A stretch of DNA of 64,000 nt. Source: Pseudonocardia sp. HH130630-07 (GTDB lineage: Bacteria > Actinomycetota > Actinomycetes > Mycobacteriales > Pseudonocardiaceae). Both the position numbers and the translations under genes were made by a program. The stretch covers positions 496,001 to 560,000 of the forward strand of contig NZ_CP013854.1 of the NCBI RefSeq assembly GCF_001698125.1. Reading direction: 5' to 3'. The notes below the pieces were generated by a model. It was not told the DNA's origin. It was given only the letters and a program-made list of their open reading frames with translations, and made no database searches. This document shows positions 49,519-59,191 of the stretch, piece by piece; position 1 is the stretch's first letter, and every line of letters starts with the position of its first letter.

Positions 49519-50357
49519 GACGACACACCGCTCGCGCCGGCATCGGTGCTCGCGGGGCGACGCTCGGTATCGATGCTCGCGCCCGCGGGGCGACGCTCGG
49601 CTGCCCCGCCGAAGCGCCGGTCCCGGCGTGCGTAGATCTCGATCGCCTCCCAGATGTGGCGCCGGTCGAAGTCCGGGAACAGCGTGTCCAGGAAGACCAT
49701 CTCGGCGTAGGCGCTCTGCCAGAGCAGGAAGTTCGACGTCCGCTGCTCGCCGGAGGAGCGGACGAACAGGTCGACGTCGGGCATGTCCGGCTCGTCCAGG
49801 TGCCGGGCCAGCATCTTCTCGTCGATCTTGTCGGGGTTGATCCGGCCCTCGGCGGCGAGCCGGGCCAGCTGCCGGACCGAGTCGACGATCTCGGCGCGGC
49901 CGCCGTAGTTCACGCACATGGTGAGGTCGAGGACGTCGTTGTGCTTCGTCCGCTCCTCCGCGACCTCCAGCTCCTTGATCACCGACCGCCACAGCCGCGG
50001 GCGGCGCCCGGCCCAGCGGACCCGGACGCCCATCGCGTCCATCTCGTCGACCCGGCGGCGGATGACGTCGCGGTTGAAGCCCATGAGGAACCGGACCTCG
50101 TCCGGGCTGCGCCGCCAGTTCTCGGTGGAGAACGCGTACGCCGACAACCAGCGCACCCCGACGTCGATGCAGCCGCGGGCGACGTCCATGAGGGACTCCT
50201 CGCCACGCTTGTGCCCCTCCGTGCGGGGCAGGCCGCGGGCGTTGGCCCACCGGCCGTTGCCGTCCATCACGAGGGCGACGTGGCGCGGGACCAGCTCCCG
50301 CGGGATCTCCGGCGGCCGCGCGCCGGACGGGTGCGGCGGAGGGGGCTGGAACGGCAC
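49515..50357 (-). CDS. uppS: isoprenyl transferase (undecaprenyl/decaprenyl diphosphate synthase)
   Basis: A 280-residue cis-prenyltransferase that builds the polyprenyl carrier for cell-wall synthesis. The motifs are [20 protein letters not shown] with the catalytic Asp, [20 protein letters not shown], and [20 protein letters not shown] followed by [15 protein letters not shown]. The last ~30 residues are an added Arg/Ala/Ser tail containing an 11-residue repeat encoded by a 33-bp duplication. It sits in the conserved era-recO-uppS order. Confidence 0.95.
   Translation of the reverse strand: MPFQPPPPHPSGARPPEIPRELVPRHVALVMDGNGRWANARGLPRTEGHKRGEESLMDVARGCIDVGVRWLSAYAFSTENWRRSPDEVRFLMGFNRDVIRRRVDEMDAMGVRVRWAGRRPRLWRSVIKELEVAEERTKHNDVLDLTMCVNYGGRAEIVDSVRQLARLAAEGRINPDKIDEKMLARHLDEPDMPDVDLFVRSSGEQRTSNFLLWQSAYAEMVFLDTLFPDFDRRHIWEAIEIYARRDRRFGGAAERRPAGASIDTERRPASTDAGASGVSS
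49551..49600. repeat. 33-bp-period duplication in the 3' end of uppS
   Basis: CGCGGGGCGACGCTCGG occurs at 49551-49567 and 49584-49600. The period is 33 bp (11 codons), so the frame is kept, and the protein tail carries [11 protein letters not shown] followed by RRPASTDAG. Confidence 0.8.
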
Positions 50358-50404
50358 GGGACCACCCTACGTCCGGCCGGGCCGGGGCCCGCCCGCGAGG
50401 GCGG

Positions 50405-50785
50405 TCACCGGGTGAGGTTACGGAACTCCTCGTCCGGTTCCTCCCGCTGCGGCCAGGCCGGGACCTGCGGGTCGCCCAGCCGGTCCATCGCCTCGCGCAC
50501 CCCCCGGTTCCCCCGGGCGCGCTCGGTCTCCGAGATCGGGTCGGACTCCTCGGGCCGGATCACCGGCAGCATCGGGATCGCCGGCCAGTCACCCTCCTCG
50601 GTCCGGGCCCGGACCTGGCGCATCGCGCGGGTGGGGCCGTCCTGCGGCGACTCGGGCAGCACCTCGGTACGCACCGGGATCTGCTGGGTCGGCGCTACCG
50701 GGATCCGCTGCGTGGTGGCGGGGAGCCTGCGGGTTGTGCCCTCGGTCCGGCCACCACCGTCGCGCGGGGTGTGGGGTCGCGTCAC
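50405..50785 (-). CDS. hypothetical Pro/Arg-rich protein between recO and uppS
   Basis: A 126-residue, probably disordered protein: RRLPATTQRIPVAPTQQIPV, then EEGDWPAIPMLPVIRPEESD and REAMDRLGDPQVPAWPQREE. No domain or membrane segment is visible. Codon use is like that of its neighbours. The start is a GTG at 50785. The 214 bp between it and recO contain only short GC-rich dyads. Confidence 0.55.
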   Translation of the reverse strand: MTRPHTPRDGGGRTEGTTRRLPATTQRIPVAPTQQIPVRTEVLPESPQDGPTRAMRQVRARTEEGDWPAIPMLPVIRPEESDPISETERARGNRGVREAMDRLGDPQVPAWPQREEPDEEFRNLTR

Positions 50786-50999
50786 GACTGCCTCTCCGTC
50801 GACGGGCTGGGGTCCCCTCGATCACGGGATCGTAACGAGTTCCGGAGTCGGTTGCCCGTCCACCAGGATGATCACCCGGTGGAGTCGGCGGATGTGTCGT
50901 GCAACGCGTCCGGCGGCGCGCCGGGCCGGACGGACCGGCGGGGCCGGACCGTTCGTCGGCCCGATCCCCCCGCTCGTCAGCGCGCAGTGCGCGCGACGA

Positions 51000-51866
51000 T
51001 CACCGCGCGGCGGCCGGGCCGGGGCCGGGCTCCGGCAGCGACACCGCCGTCGCGGTGCCCGGCGGGCCGGAGTCCCCGGACGGGCCCGCTCCCGGCGGGT
51101 CGCCGGTGCCGGACGGGGACGCCGTCTCCCGGCGCCGCCGGTCGACCAGGGGCAACGACCGCAGCTGCCGTTCCAGGTGCCACTGCAGGTGCGCCGCGAC
51201 CAGCCCGCTCGCCTCGCGGCGGGTCGGCGAGCCGGCCGCGTCCGCGGTCGGCCAGTCACCGTGCAGCAGCGCCCCGAGCAACATCACGGTCTCCGCCGCC
51301 GGGGTGACCGAGCCGGGTGGCCGGCAGCGGGGGCACACCATGCCGCCGCCGGCCACCGTGAACGCCCGGTGCGGTCCCGGGGTCGCGCACCGGGCGCACT
51401 CCGACAGCGAGGGTGCCCACCCGGCGTGGCTCATCGCCCGCAGCAGGAACGCGTCGAGCACGAGCGCGGGCTCCCGGACCCCGTCGGCCAGCGCCCGGGT
51501 CGCGCCGAGCAGCAGCAGGTAGACCCGCAGCGCGGGCTCACCCTCCTCGGACACCAGCCGGTCCGCGGTCTCCAGGATCGCGCACCCGCACGAGTACGCC
51601 GACCAGTCCGCGACGACGGCGGGCGCGAACGCGTCCACGGTCTGCGCCTGGGTGACGACGTCCAGGCTGCGGCCGGTGTAGCACTGCACGTCGACGTGGT
51701 TGAACGGCTCCAGGCGCGCGCCCCATCGGGACCGGGTGCGCCGGACGCCCTTGGCCACCACCCGGATCTTGCCCCGCTGCCGGGTCAGCATCGTGACGAT
51801 CCGGTCGGCCTCGCCCAGCTTCTGGACCCGGAGGACGATCCCGGTGTCGCGGTAGAGCTGGGCCAT
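51000..51866 (-). CDS. recO: DNA repair protein RecO
   Basis: A 288-residue RecO: N-terminal OB fold ([20 protein letters not shown], then [20 protein letters not shown]), a helical domain and a four-cysteine zinc site (CARC...CPRC). It loads RecA on SSB-coated DNA with RecR in recombinational repair. The last ~40 residues are a low-complexity Gly/Pro/Ser tail beyond the usual end. The start is the ATG at 51866, 21 bp after era. Confidence 0.93.
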   Translation of the reverse strand: MAQLYRDTGIVLRVQKLGEADRIVTMLTRQRGKIRVVAKGVRRTRSRWGARLEPFNHVDVQCYTGRSLDVVTQAQTVDAFAPAVVADWSAYSCGCAILETADRLVSEEGEPALRVYLLLLGATRALADGVREPALVLDAFLLRAMSHAGWAPSLSECARCATPGPHRAFTVAGGGMVCPRCRPPGSVTPAAETVMLLGALLHGDWPTADAAGSPTRREASGLVAAHLQWHLERQLRSLPLVDRRRRETASPSGTGDPPGAGPSGDSGPPGTATAVSLPEPGPGPAAAR

Positions 51867-51887
51867 GCGCCCCAGCCTAGAACGTCC

Positions 51888-52796
51888 TCAGAAGCCCAGC
51901 TTGCGCAGCTGCTTGGGATCCCGCTGCCAGTCCTCGGCGATCTTCACGTGCAGGTCCAGGTGCACCCGGGTGCCCAGCAGCTTCTCGATCTGCCGCCGGG
52001 CGTCGGTCCCGACCTGCTTGAGCCGGGCCCCGCCGCGGCCGATCACGATGCCCTTCTGGCTGGACCGCTCGACGTAGATGATCGCGTAGATCTCCAGCAG
52101 GTCCTTCTTCTCGATCGTCTCCTCGACGACGACGGCGATCGAGTGCGGCAGCTCGTCCCGCACGCCCTCCAGCGCGGCCTCCCGCACCAGCTCGGCCACC
52201 AGGACATCGGTGGGCTCGTCGGTGAGATCGCCGTCCGGGTAGAGCTGCGGGCCCTCCGGGAGCAGCCCCACCAGCAGGTCCGACAGCAGCTGGACCTGGA
52301 ACCCGGACTGCGCCGACGTCGGGACGACCTCGGCGAAGTCCATCAGCTCCGAGACCTCGGTGAGCCGCTCGGCGACCTGCTCCGGGCGGGCCACGTCGGT
52401 CTTGGTGACGACCGCGACCACCGGGGTGTGTGCGGCGATCTTCCGCAGCTCCCCGGCGATGAACCGGTCCCCCTTGCCGACCTTCTCGTTCGCCGGCACG
52501 CAGAACCCGACGACGTCGACCTCGGCCCAGGTCTCGCGGACCAGGTCGTTCAGCCGGGAGCCGAGCAGCGTCCGCGGCCGGTGCAGGCCGGGGGTGTCGA
52601 CCAGCACGATCTGCGCGTCGGAGCGGTGCACGATGCCGCGGATGGCGTGCCGGGTGGTCTGCGGGCGCGACGAGGTGATCGCGATCTTCTGCCCGACGAG
52701 TGCGTTGGTCAGCGTGGACTTGCCCGCGTTGGGCCGGCCGACGAAGCAGGCGAACCCGGAACGGAAGCCCTCGCCGCCGGGCTGTTCGACGGTCAT
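51888..52796 (-). CDS. era: GTPase Era
   Basis: A 302-residue GTPase with a C-terminal KH domain. G1 is FVGRPNAGKSTLTNALVG, G2 lies in SRPQTTRHAIRG, G3 is VLVDTPGLHRP and G4 is VTKTDV. The KH part contains GIVIGRGGARLKQVGTDARR. It binds the 3' end of 16S rRNA during 30S maturation. The start is the ATG at 52796, overlapping the lhgO stop by 4 bp. Confidence 0.96.
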   Translation of the reverse strand: MTVEQPGGEGFRSGFACFVGRPNAGKSTLTNALVGQKIAITSSRPQTTRHAIRGIVHRSDAQIVLVDTPGLHRPRTLLGSRLNDLVRETWAEVDVVGFCVPANEKVGKGDRFIAGELRKIAAHTPVVAVVTKTDVARPEQVAERLTEVSELMDFAEVVPTSAQSGFQVQLLSDLLVGLLPEGPQLYPDGDLTDEPTDVLVAELVREAALEGVRDELPHSIAVVVEETIEKKDLLEIYAIIYVERSSQKGIVIGRGGARLKQVGTDARRQIEKLLGTRVHLDLHVKIAEDWQRDPKQLRKLGF

Positions 52797-54025
52797 GCGG
52801 CACCCAGCCGGTCGAGGATCTCGCGGCCGATCGGCAGGGCCGCGGTCGCCGCCGGCGACGGTGCGTTGAGCACGTGCAGGATCGACCCGGGGCGCCCGGC
52901 GCCGTCCGGGCCGTGCTGGTCGAGGAACAGGAAGTCGTCGACCAGGGTGCCGTCGGCCTTGACCGCCTGGGCGCGGACCCCGGCACCCGCCGGGTGCAGG
53001 TCCTCGGCGGTCACGTCGGGGAGCATCCGCTGGATCTGGGCGACCATCGCCCGCGTCGACAGCGACCGCCGTACCTCACCGATCCCGTACCGCCAGTGCT
53101 TGCGGGCGACCTTGAGCATGCCCGGGTAGGTCAGGGTGCCGAGCAGCTCCTTCGGCTTGACCGTGGTCCAGTCGTAGCCCTCGCGGGCCATCGCCAGCAC
53201 GGCGTTCGGACCGGCGTGCACGTGGCCGTCGATCCCCCGGGTGGCGTGCACCCCGAGGAACGGGAACGCCGGGTCCGGTACCGGGTAGATCAGGCCGCGG
53301 ACCAGCGAGGCGGCCCGCTCGGAGAAGCCGGAGTACTCCCCGCGGAACGGGATGATCCGGACCCCGGGGTCGGCGCCGGCGAGCCGGGCGAGCTCGTCGC
53401 AGCGCAGCCCGCCGCAGACCACGACCCGTGAGCCGAGCAGATCGCCGGAGTCGGTGCGGACCACGACGTCGCCCGGGCGGCGGGCGAACCCGGTCACGGT
53501 GCGGCCGAGGTGCACCTCACCGCCGTTCTCACCGACGAGCTCGGCGAGCTTCTCGGCGATGGTGCGGTAGTCGCAGATCCCGGTGGACGGGACCCACAGC
53601 GCCGCGAGCCCCCGCACGTCGGGCTCGTGCTCGCGCATGCCGTGCTCGTCGAGCCGGTGGTTCTCGACGCCGTTGGCGTCCCCGCGCCGGGCCAGCTCGT
53701 CGAGCCGGGGCAGTTCGTCGGGCTCGGTCGCGACGACCAGCTTTCCGCACACCTGGTGCGGCAGGTCGTGCTCCCGGCAGAACGCGACGGTCTCCGCGCA
53801 GCCGCCGACCGCGAGCCGGGCCTTGTAGCCACCCGGCGCGTAGTACAGCCCGGAGTGGATGACGTTGGAGTTGTTGCCGGTCTGGTGGTTCGCCGGCCGC
53901 GACTCCCGCTCGACGACCGCGACGGAGCGCCCCGCCCGGGTCGCCGCGTAGGCGGTCGCCAGGCCGACGATCCCGCCGCCGACGACCACCAGGTCGTAGG
54001 ACGGCGTCGCGGGCAGCCCGGTCAC
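52793..54025 (-). CDS. lhgO: L-2-hydroxyglutarate oxidase
   Basis: A 410-residue FAD-dependent oxidoreductase (DAO family). The dinucleotide motif is DLVVVGGGIVGLATAYAATR. The family-specific segments are RPANHQTGNNSNVIHSGLYY and YKARLAVGG, with RIIPFRGEYSGFSERAASLV and PFLGVHATRGIDGHVHAGPN further on. It oxidises L-2-hydroxyglutarate to 2-oxoglutarate, repairing a side product of central metabolism. The start is a GTG at 54025. Its insertion between the CNNM gene and era is unusual compared with the textbook order. Confidence 0.93.
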   Translation of the reverse strand: MTGLPATPSYDLVVVGGGIVGLATAYAATRAGRSVAVVERESRPANHQTGNNSNVIHSGLYYAPGGYKARLAVGGCAETVAFCREHDLPHQVCGKLVVATEPDELPRLDELARRGDANGVENHRLDEHGMREHEPDVRGLAALWVPSTGICDYRTIAEKLAELVGENGGEVHLGRTVTGFARRPGDVVVRTDSGDLLGSRVVVCGGLRCDELARLAGADPGVRIIPFRGEYSGFSERAASLVRGLIYPVPDPAFPFLGVHATRGIDGHVHAGPNAVLAMAREGYDWTTVKPKELLGTLTYPGMLKVARKHWRYGIGEVRRSLSTRAMVAQIQRMLPDVTAEDLHPAGAGVRAQAVKADGTLVDDFLFLDQHGPDGAGRPGSILHVLNAPSPAATAALPIGREILDRLGAA

Positions 54026-54142
54026 GCGGTACGTCCCGGCGTCGGCACGGTCGTGGGTGCAGCCATCGTTCCTCCTCCGGCCCCGGCGTCTCCCGGGACC
54101 GTCCTTCCTGCTCGTCGTGCTCCCGCGCCGCGGGGGACCGGC

Positions 54143-55582
54143 TCAGGCCCGGCCCGCGGCGTCGCCGGCATGCGCGGTGGGGTCACCCGCGACCGGGTCC
54201 GGCACGTCGTCCTCGGAACGGCCCTCGGAACGGCCGTCACCGGCGTCCGGGCCGCCGTCGAGGTCGGCCGGGTCGATCGGGGTCACGAGGACCGAGGTGA
54301 TGCGGATCCGGCCGCGCGCGTCCTTGCCGCCCTCGCCCTCCAGCCGCAGCAGACCCTCGACGTCGGCGGTCGCGCCGGGCAGCGGGACCTTGCCGAGCCG
54401 CTGGGCCAGCAGGCCACCGACGGTGTCGACGTCCGCGGCGGCCAGTGCCTCGCGCAGCTCGTCCTCCCGCGGGGTGCCGCGGAAGCGCCCGGCGAACAGC
54501 TCCTCCAGGTCCTCCACCGGGACCCGGGAGGCGACCCGGAACGCACCGTCGCCGGCGTCGGCGACCTCGGGCACCTCCTCGGTGTCGTACTCGTCGGTGA
54601 TCTCACCGACGATCTCCTCGAGGATGTCCTCGATGGTGACGACGCCCGCGGTCCCGCCGTACTCGTCGACCACGACGGCCATGTGGTTGCGGGTGCGCTG
54701 CATCTCCCGCATCAGCTCGTCGCTGCGCTTGGAGTCCGGGACGAACGCCGCCGGGCGGATGATCTCCAGCAGCGACTTCTGCGCCGCGCCGCGGAACTGC
54801 GCGTCGTCGCGGGCCCGCACCAGGTCCTTGAGGTAGGCGACGCCGACGACGTCGTCGATCCCCTCGCCGAGCACCGGGATCCGCGAGTAGCCGCTCTTCA
54901 GCGCCAGCCGCAGCACCTTGTCCACGGGGGTGTCGCGCTCGGTCCAGATCACGTCCGGGCGCGGGACCATGATCTCCCGGACCGGGGTCTCCCCCAGCTC
55001 GAACACCGAGTGGATCATCTTGCGCTCGCCCTCGTCGACGACGCCGCGGTTGCTGGCCATGTCGACGAGCTCGCGGAGCTCGATCTCGGTGGAGAACGGC
55101 CCGTCCCGGAAGCCGGGCCCCGGGGTGATCGCGTTGCCCACCAGGATCAGCAGCTTCGCCAGCGGTGAGGCCACCGTGCCCAGCGCACGGATCGGCGCGG
55201 CGAGCAGCAGCCCGATCCGGTACGGGTGCTGACGGCCGAGGGTGCGCGGGCCGACGCCGATGAGGACGTAGCTCGCGAGCACCATGATCACGCCGGTGAG
55301 CAGCAGCCCGATCCAGGGCGCCGGGAACAGCGGCGCGAGCACGATCGCCAGCAGGATCACCGCGGCCGTCTCGCACGTCACCCGCAGCAGCATCAGCAGG
55401 TTGACGTGCCGCGGCCGGTCGGTGACGACGGCGGCGAGCGCCCGGCCACCGGCCCGGCCGGCCCGCACGACCTCCTCCACCCGGGCCCGGGAGATCGACA
55501 TCAGCGCGGAGTCGGCGGCGGCGAACAGCCCCGCGAGCAGGACGAGCAGGACCGTCGTCAGCAGCAGCCAGACGGTGCTCAC
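54143..55582 (-). CDS. CNNM/HlyC-CorC-family protein with CBS pair
   Basis: A 479-residue membrane protein. The DUF21 domain is ~1-185 (FAAADSALMSISRARVEEVV; a hydrophobic core of three or four helices). CBS domains follow (~200-335: PVREIMVPRPDVIWTERD; AVVVDEYGGTAGVVTIEDIL). The CorC_HlyC domain is ~355-430 (VDTVGGLLAQRLGKVPLPGA). The C-terminus is acidic. It is linked to Mg2+/Co2+ homeostasis. It is the third CNNM protein in the window, and this ybeY-CNNM-era context is the universally conserved one. It overlaps ybeY by 4 bp. Confidence 0.92.
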   Translation of the reverse strand: MSTVWLLLTTVLLVLLAGLFAAADSALMSISRARVEEVVRAGRAGGRALAAVVTDRPRHVNLLMLLRVTCETAAVILLAIVLAPLFPAPWIGLLLTGVIMVLASYVLIGVGPRTLGRQHPYRIGLLLAAPIRALGTVASPLAKLLILVGNAITPGPGFRDGPFSTEIELRELVDMASNRGVVDEGERKMIHSVFELGETPVREIMVPRPDVIWTERDTPVDKVLRLALKSGYSRIPVLGEGIDDVVGVAYLKDLVRARDDAQFRGAAQKSLLEIIRPAAFVPDSKRSDELMREMQRTRNHMAVVVDEYGGTAGVVTIEDILEEIVGEITDEYDTEEVPEVADAGDGAFRVASRVPVEDLEELFAGRFRGTPREDELREALAAADVDTVGGLLAQRLGKVPLPGATADVEGLLRLEGEGGKDARGRIRITSVLVTPIDPADLDGGPDAGDGRSEGRSEDDVPDPVAGDPTAHAGDAAGRA

Positions 55583-56118
55583 TTCTCGTCCTCGAACCCG
55601 GCGGCACCGAGCAGCCGGTCGTCGGTGCGACGCTGGGCGTCGCGGGCCATGGACTGCGCCCGGTCGTCGCGCCAGCGGACCAGCAGCCGGTTCTGCAGCG
55701 CGAACATCTCGCGCTCGTCCTCCGGCTCCAGGTGGTCGTAGCCGAGCAGGTGCAGGATCCCGTGCACGGTCAGCAGGTGCAGCTCGTCGGCGAGGGTCTG
55801 CCCCGCCTTGCGCGCCTGCTCCCTCGCGAACGCCGGGCAGAGGACGACGTCACCGAGCAGCGCCGGGCCGAGGTCCGGTGCGTCCGGCCGGCGGCCGTCG
55901 TCGGCGAACGAGTCCATCGGGAACGCCATCACGTCCGTCGGCCCCGGCTCGTCCATCCAGCGGACGTGCAGTTCCTCCATCGCGTCCAGGGCGACGGCGG
56001 TGATGGCCAGCTCCGCCGCCGGGTTCACCTTCATCGCGTCCAGCGCGTACCGGGCGACCGACACGATCTGTGCCTCGTCGATCGCGATCCCGGACTCGTT
56101 GACGACCTCGATGCTCAC
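55579..56118 (-). CDS. ybeY: endoribonuclease YbeY (rRNA maturation factor)
   Basis: A 179-residue zinc-dependent endoribonuclease. The metal-binding motif [11 protein letters not shown] (HxxxHxxxxxH) is intact, and [16 protein letters not shown] is the other conserved block. It processes 16S rRNA 3' ends and takes part in ribosome quality control. The start is the ATG at 56118 ([10 protein letters not shown]). It lies between phoH and the CNNM gene as in most actinobacteria. Confidence 0.95.
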   Translation of the reverse strand: MSIEVVNESGIAIDEAQIVSVARYALDAMKVNPAAELAITAVALDAMEELHVRWMDEPGPTDVMAFPMDSFADDGRRPDAPDLGPALLGDVVLCPAFAREQARKAGQTLADELHLLTVHGILHLLGYDHLEPEDEREMFALQNRLLVRWRDDRAQSMARDAQRRTDDRLLGAAGFEDEK

Positions 56119-56187
56119 GCCGGCGTCGCCTCAACCCACCTGTCTCGTCCACAACTGTCCCGGCCAGCGTAGTCGGGGCCGTGCGGG

Positions 56188-57303
56188 TCAGCGGCGGCGG
56201 CCGCCGTGCCGGGTCGGCGGACCGTTGCGCGGGGCCCCGTTGCCGCCGTTCACGGCGGCGCGGCGGTCGGCGACCGCGTCGAACCGGGCGTAGGCGTCGA
56301 CGATGTCGGAGACCAGCCGGTGGCGCACCACGTCGGCGCTGTCGAGGTGGGAGAAGTGCACGTCGTCGACGCCGTCCAGGATGTCCTGCACGACGGCGAG
56401 CCCGGACCGGGCGCTGCCGGGCAGGTCGACCTGGGTGATGTCGCCGGTCACCACGATCTTCGAGCCGAAGCCGAGCCGGGTGAGGAACATCTTCATCTGC
56501 TCGGGCGTGGTGTTCTGCGCCTCGTCGAGGATGATGAACGCGTCGTTCAGGGTGCGGCCGCGCATGTACGCCAGCGGCGCGACCTCGATCGTCCCGGCGG
56601 CCATCAGCTTCGGGATCGAGTCCGGGTCGAGCATGTCGTGCAGCGCGTCGTACAGCGGGCGCAGGTACGGGTCGATCTTCTCGAACAGCGTGCCCGGCAG
56701 GTAGCCGAGCCGCTCCCCCGCCTCGACCGCGGGCCGGGTGAGGATGATCCGGTTGACCTGCTTGGCCTGCAGCGCCTGGACGGCCTTGGCCATCGCCAGG
56801 TAGGTCTTGCCGGTACCGGCCGGGCCGATCCCGAAGACGATCGTGTGCACGTCGATCGCGTCGACGTAGCGCTTCTGGTTGAGCGTCTTCGGGCGGATGG
56901 TCTTGCCGCGCCGGGACAGGATGTCCAGGCTCAGCACCTCGGCCGGGGACTCGCCCATCCGCTCGTTCGCCGCCGAGTCGGCGTCGGCCAGCATGCCGAC
57001 GGTGCGGCGGACGGTGTCGGCGCCGACCAGCTGGCCACGCCCGGCCAGCGTGATGAGCTCGGCGAAGACGCGCTCGGCGAACGCCACGTCGGCGGGCTCG
57101 CCGGACAGGGTCAGCTCGTTGCCCCGGACGTGGACGTCGGCCGTCAGCTCCTCCTCGGCGGCCCGCAGGCTCTCGTCGCGGGAGCCCAGCAGCGCGAGCA
57201 GTGCGGTGTCCGGCACCGCCATCCTCGACCGGACGGTCCCGCCCTGATCGACGTCGGACCGCAGGTCGGTCCGGGATGCGGGGCCGGGTTCGGTACCGGT
57301 CAA
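56188..57303 (-). CDS. PhoH-like ATPase
   Basis: A 371-residue P-loop ATPase of the PhoH family. Walker A is [20 protein letters not shown]; Walker B lies in [40 protein letters not shown] sequence follows. A KH-like N-terminal region (~30-110) precedes it. It is thought to be an RNA-associated ATPase working with YbeY. The start is taken at 57303 ([10 protein letters not shown]); the recognisable homology begins further in. Confidence 0.93.
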   Translation of the reverse strand: MTGTEPGPASRTDLRSDVDQGGTVRSRMAVPDTALLALLGSRDESLRAAEEELTADVHVRGNELTLSGEPADVAFAERVFAELITLAGRGQLVGADTVRRTVGMLADADSAANERMGESPAEVLSLDILSRRGKTIRPKTLNQKRYVDAIDVHTIVFGIGPAGTGKTYLAMAKAVQALQAKQVNRIILTRPAVEAGERLGYLPGTLFEKIDPYLRPLYDALHDMLDPDSIPKLMAAGTIEVAPLAYMRGRTLNDAFIILDEAQNTTPEQMKMFLTRLGFGSKIVVTGDITQVDLPGSARSGLAVVQDILDGVDDVHFSHLDSADVVRHRLVSDIVDAYARFDAVADRRAAVNGGNGAPRNGPPTRHGGRRR

Positions 57304-57400
57304 GGGTGCGATCGCCTACCTCGGGAGTCGGAGTGGGAGCCGGTGTCCTGGCACCGGCGATGGTACCCGCCCCGGCCCCGTCGGCACCCCCGCATTCCGG

Positions 57401-58315
57401 CTAACCGGCGAGTCGCTGCACGGCCGCCAGGCTCGCGGCCCAACCCGGGTGCGCGACGTCCACCAGCTGCATGTGGTCGGCGCCCTCCACCCGGACGAGC
57501 TCGGAGCGGTCCCCGGCGGCCGTGGCCCCGGCGACGAACTCCTCGCTCTGCGCGATCGGCACCACCGCGTCCGCGCTGCCGTGCACGCACACCGAGGGCA
57601 CGCCGAGCGGGACCGCCTCGGCCGGGCTGACGGCCCGGTACCGGGCCGGGTCGGCGCCCGGCGTGGTGGCCACCAGGTCGTCGACGGCGGTCCGGTCCCC
57701 GGTCCGCCGGAAGGACGCCAGGTCCAGTACCCCGGCCTGGGTGACGACACCGGCCGGGCGCACCGCCGGGCCGGCGCCGGGCTGCCCGGCGGCCAGCCCG
57801 GCGCGCATGGCCAGCCACGCGGCCAGGTGCCCGCCCGCGGAGTGCCCGAGCACGACGATCCGGCGCAGGTCGATCCGGGTGCTGCCGAGCGCGGCGAGCC
57901 GGTCCGCGGCTTGCGCGACGTCGTCGAACGTCGACGGCCAGCCCCCGCCGCCGCCGATCCTGCGGTACTCGATGTTCCAGGCGACGTACCCCGCGGCGAC
58001 CAGGGCGGCCGCGGCCGGGCGCATCACCGTGAGATCGGTGTCGGCGCGCCAGAAGCCGCCGTGGACGACGATCACCGTCCCCTTCGGCAGGCCGCGCGTG
58101 CGCGGGAACGTGATCTCGCCGAACTGCTCGGGCTGCCCGCCGTAGTCGATCCGCTCCGGCTGGGCCGGGGCCTCGGCGGACCGGGACCGCGGCGGCGGCT
58201 CGGCGGCCTCGTCGGAGCCGCCGCACCCGCCGAGCACCGGGGACGCGGCCGCCGCACCGAGCAGCAGGCCGAGGGTCCGGCGCCCGAACCGGGTGCTGTG
58301 CTCTGGATCACTCAC
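57401..58315 (-). CDS. exported alpha/beta hydrolase (lipase/esterase-like), Tat lipoprotein
   Basis: A 304-residue protein. The N-terminus RFGRRTLGLLLGAAAASPVL has a twin-arginine motif and ends in the lipobox LGGC, so it is probably exported folded and lipid-anchored. The hydrolase core shows the oxyanion HGG (VIVVHGGFWRADTDLT), the nucleophile GHSAGGHLAAWLA and the catalytic His in VEGADHMQLVDVAHP. It resembles carboxylesterases of the BD-FAE type. The GTG at 58315 is used. It interrupts the phoH-rsmE order found in relatives. Confidence 0.85.
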   Translation of the reverse strand: MSDPEHSTRFGRRTLGLLLGAAAASPVLGGCGGSDEAAEPPPRSRSAEAPAQPERIDYGGQPEQFGEITFPRTRGLPKGTVIVVHGGFWRADTDLTVMRPAAAALVAAGYVAWNIEYRRIGGGGGWPSTFDDVAQAADRLAALGSTRIDLRRIVVLGHSAGGHLAAWLAMRAGLAAGQPGAGPAVRPAGVVTQAGVLDLASFRRTGDRTAVDDLVATTPGADPARYRAVSPAEAVPLGVPSVCVHGSADAVVPIAQSEEFVAGATAAGDRSELVRVEGADHMQLVDVAHPGWAASLAAVQRLAG

Positions 58316-58425
58316 GCCGCGGATCATGGCAGGTCCGCACCGCGAACACGAGCGGGGCGCCGCGGGCGACGAGATCGACGGGCCCGGCCACGCGGCGGCC
58401 GGACCGCCCCGCGCGGCGGCGCCGG

Positions 58426-59187
58426 TCAGGTGTCGGCGGACCAGCGCCCGGTGCGCACGGCGAGCGCGCCGAGCGCGACGCAGGCCGCGGTGGAGGCGCG
58501 CAACACCTCGGGGCCCATCCGCACCGGGACCGCCCCGGCCGCGGTGAGCCGCTCCAGCTCGGCGTCGTCGACCCCGCCCTCCGGTCCGACGGCCAGCAGG
58601 ATCTCGCCGGCGGACGGCAACGCCACCCGGGCCAGGCCGGTCCCGGCGGACTCGTGCAGGACCAGCGCGGCGTCCGCGGACCGGACGCGCTCGGCCAGCC
58701 CGGCCGTCGTGACGGGGTCGGACACCTCCGGCTGCCACGGGCGCCGGGCCTGCTTCGCGGCCTCGCGCACCGTCGAGCGCCAGCGTTCGAGCGCCTTGGC
58801 GCCGCGCGGGCCGTCGTCCCAGCGGGCGACGCAGCGCGCGGCCCGCCACGGCAGCACGCCGTCGGCGCCGGCCTCGGTCGCGGTCTCCACGGCGAGCTCG
58901 CCGCGGTCGCCCTTGACCAGGGCCTGCGCGACGACGACCCGGACCCGCGGCGCGGGGACCCGGGTCCGGTCGAGGATCCGGACCGTGGGCGCGTCCCGGC
59001 CGGCCGCGGCGGCCATCTCGGCGCGCGCGAACCCGCCCCGGCCGTCGGACAGGACCAGCGACTCGCCGGGCCGCAGCCGGCGCACGGTCACCGCGTGCCG
59101 GCCCTCCGGACCGTCGAGCAGCGCCTCGCCGCCGGGCCCCGGCAGCTCGTCGACGTCGGGGACCAGGAACAGCGGCGCCGTGGTCAC
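58426..59187 (-). CDS. rsmE: 16S rRNA (uracil1498-N3)-methyltransferase
   Basis: A 253-residue SPOUT-class methyltransferase. It has RHAVTVRRLRPGESLVLSDG (PUA-like N-terminus), VVAQALVKGDRGELAVETAT, AAKQARRPWQPEVSD and the knot motif LLAVGPEGGVDDAELERLTA, followed by MGPEVLRASTAACVALGAL. It methylates U1498 of 16S rRNA. The GTG at 59187 is the start, 4 bp after the dnaJ stop, so it is expressed with hrcA-dnaJ. Confidence 0.95.
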   Translation of the reverse strand: MTTAPLFLVPDVDELPGPGGEALLDGPEGRHAVTVRRLRPGESLVLSDGRGGFARAEMAAAAGRDAPTVRILDRTRVPAPRVRVVVAQALVKGDRGELAVETATEAGADGVLPWRAARCVARWDDGPRGAKALERWRSTVREAAKQARRPWQPEVSDPVTTAGLAERVRSADAALVLHESAGTGLARVALPSAGEILLAVGPEGGVDDAELERLTAAGAVPVRMGPEVLRASTAACVALGALAVRTGRWSADT

Positions 59188-59191
59188 CGGC

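Noticed and set aside
51000-57303. CNNM-lhgO insertion as a sign of recent transfer
   Set aside because: Base composition and codon use look the same as in the flanking housekeeping genes, and 4-bp overlaps show an integrated operon; no mobile signature is present.
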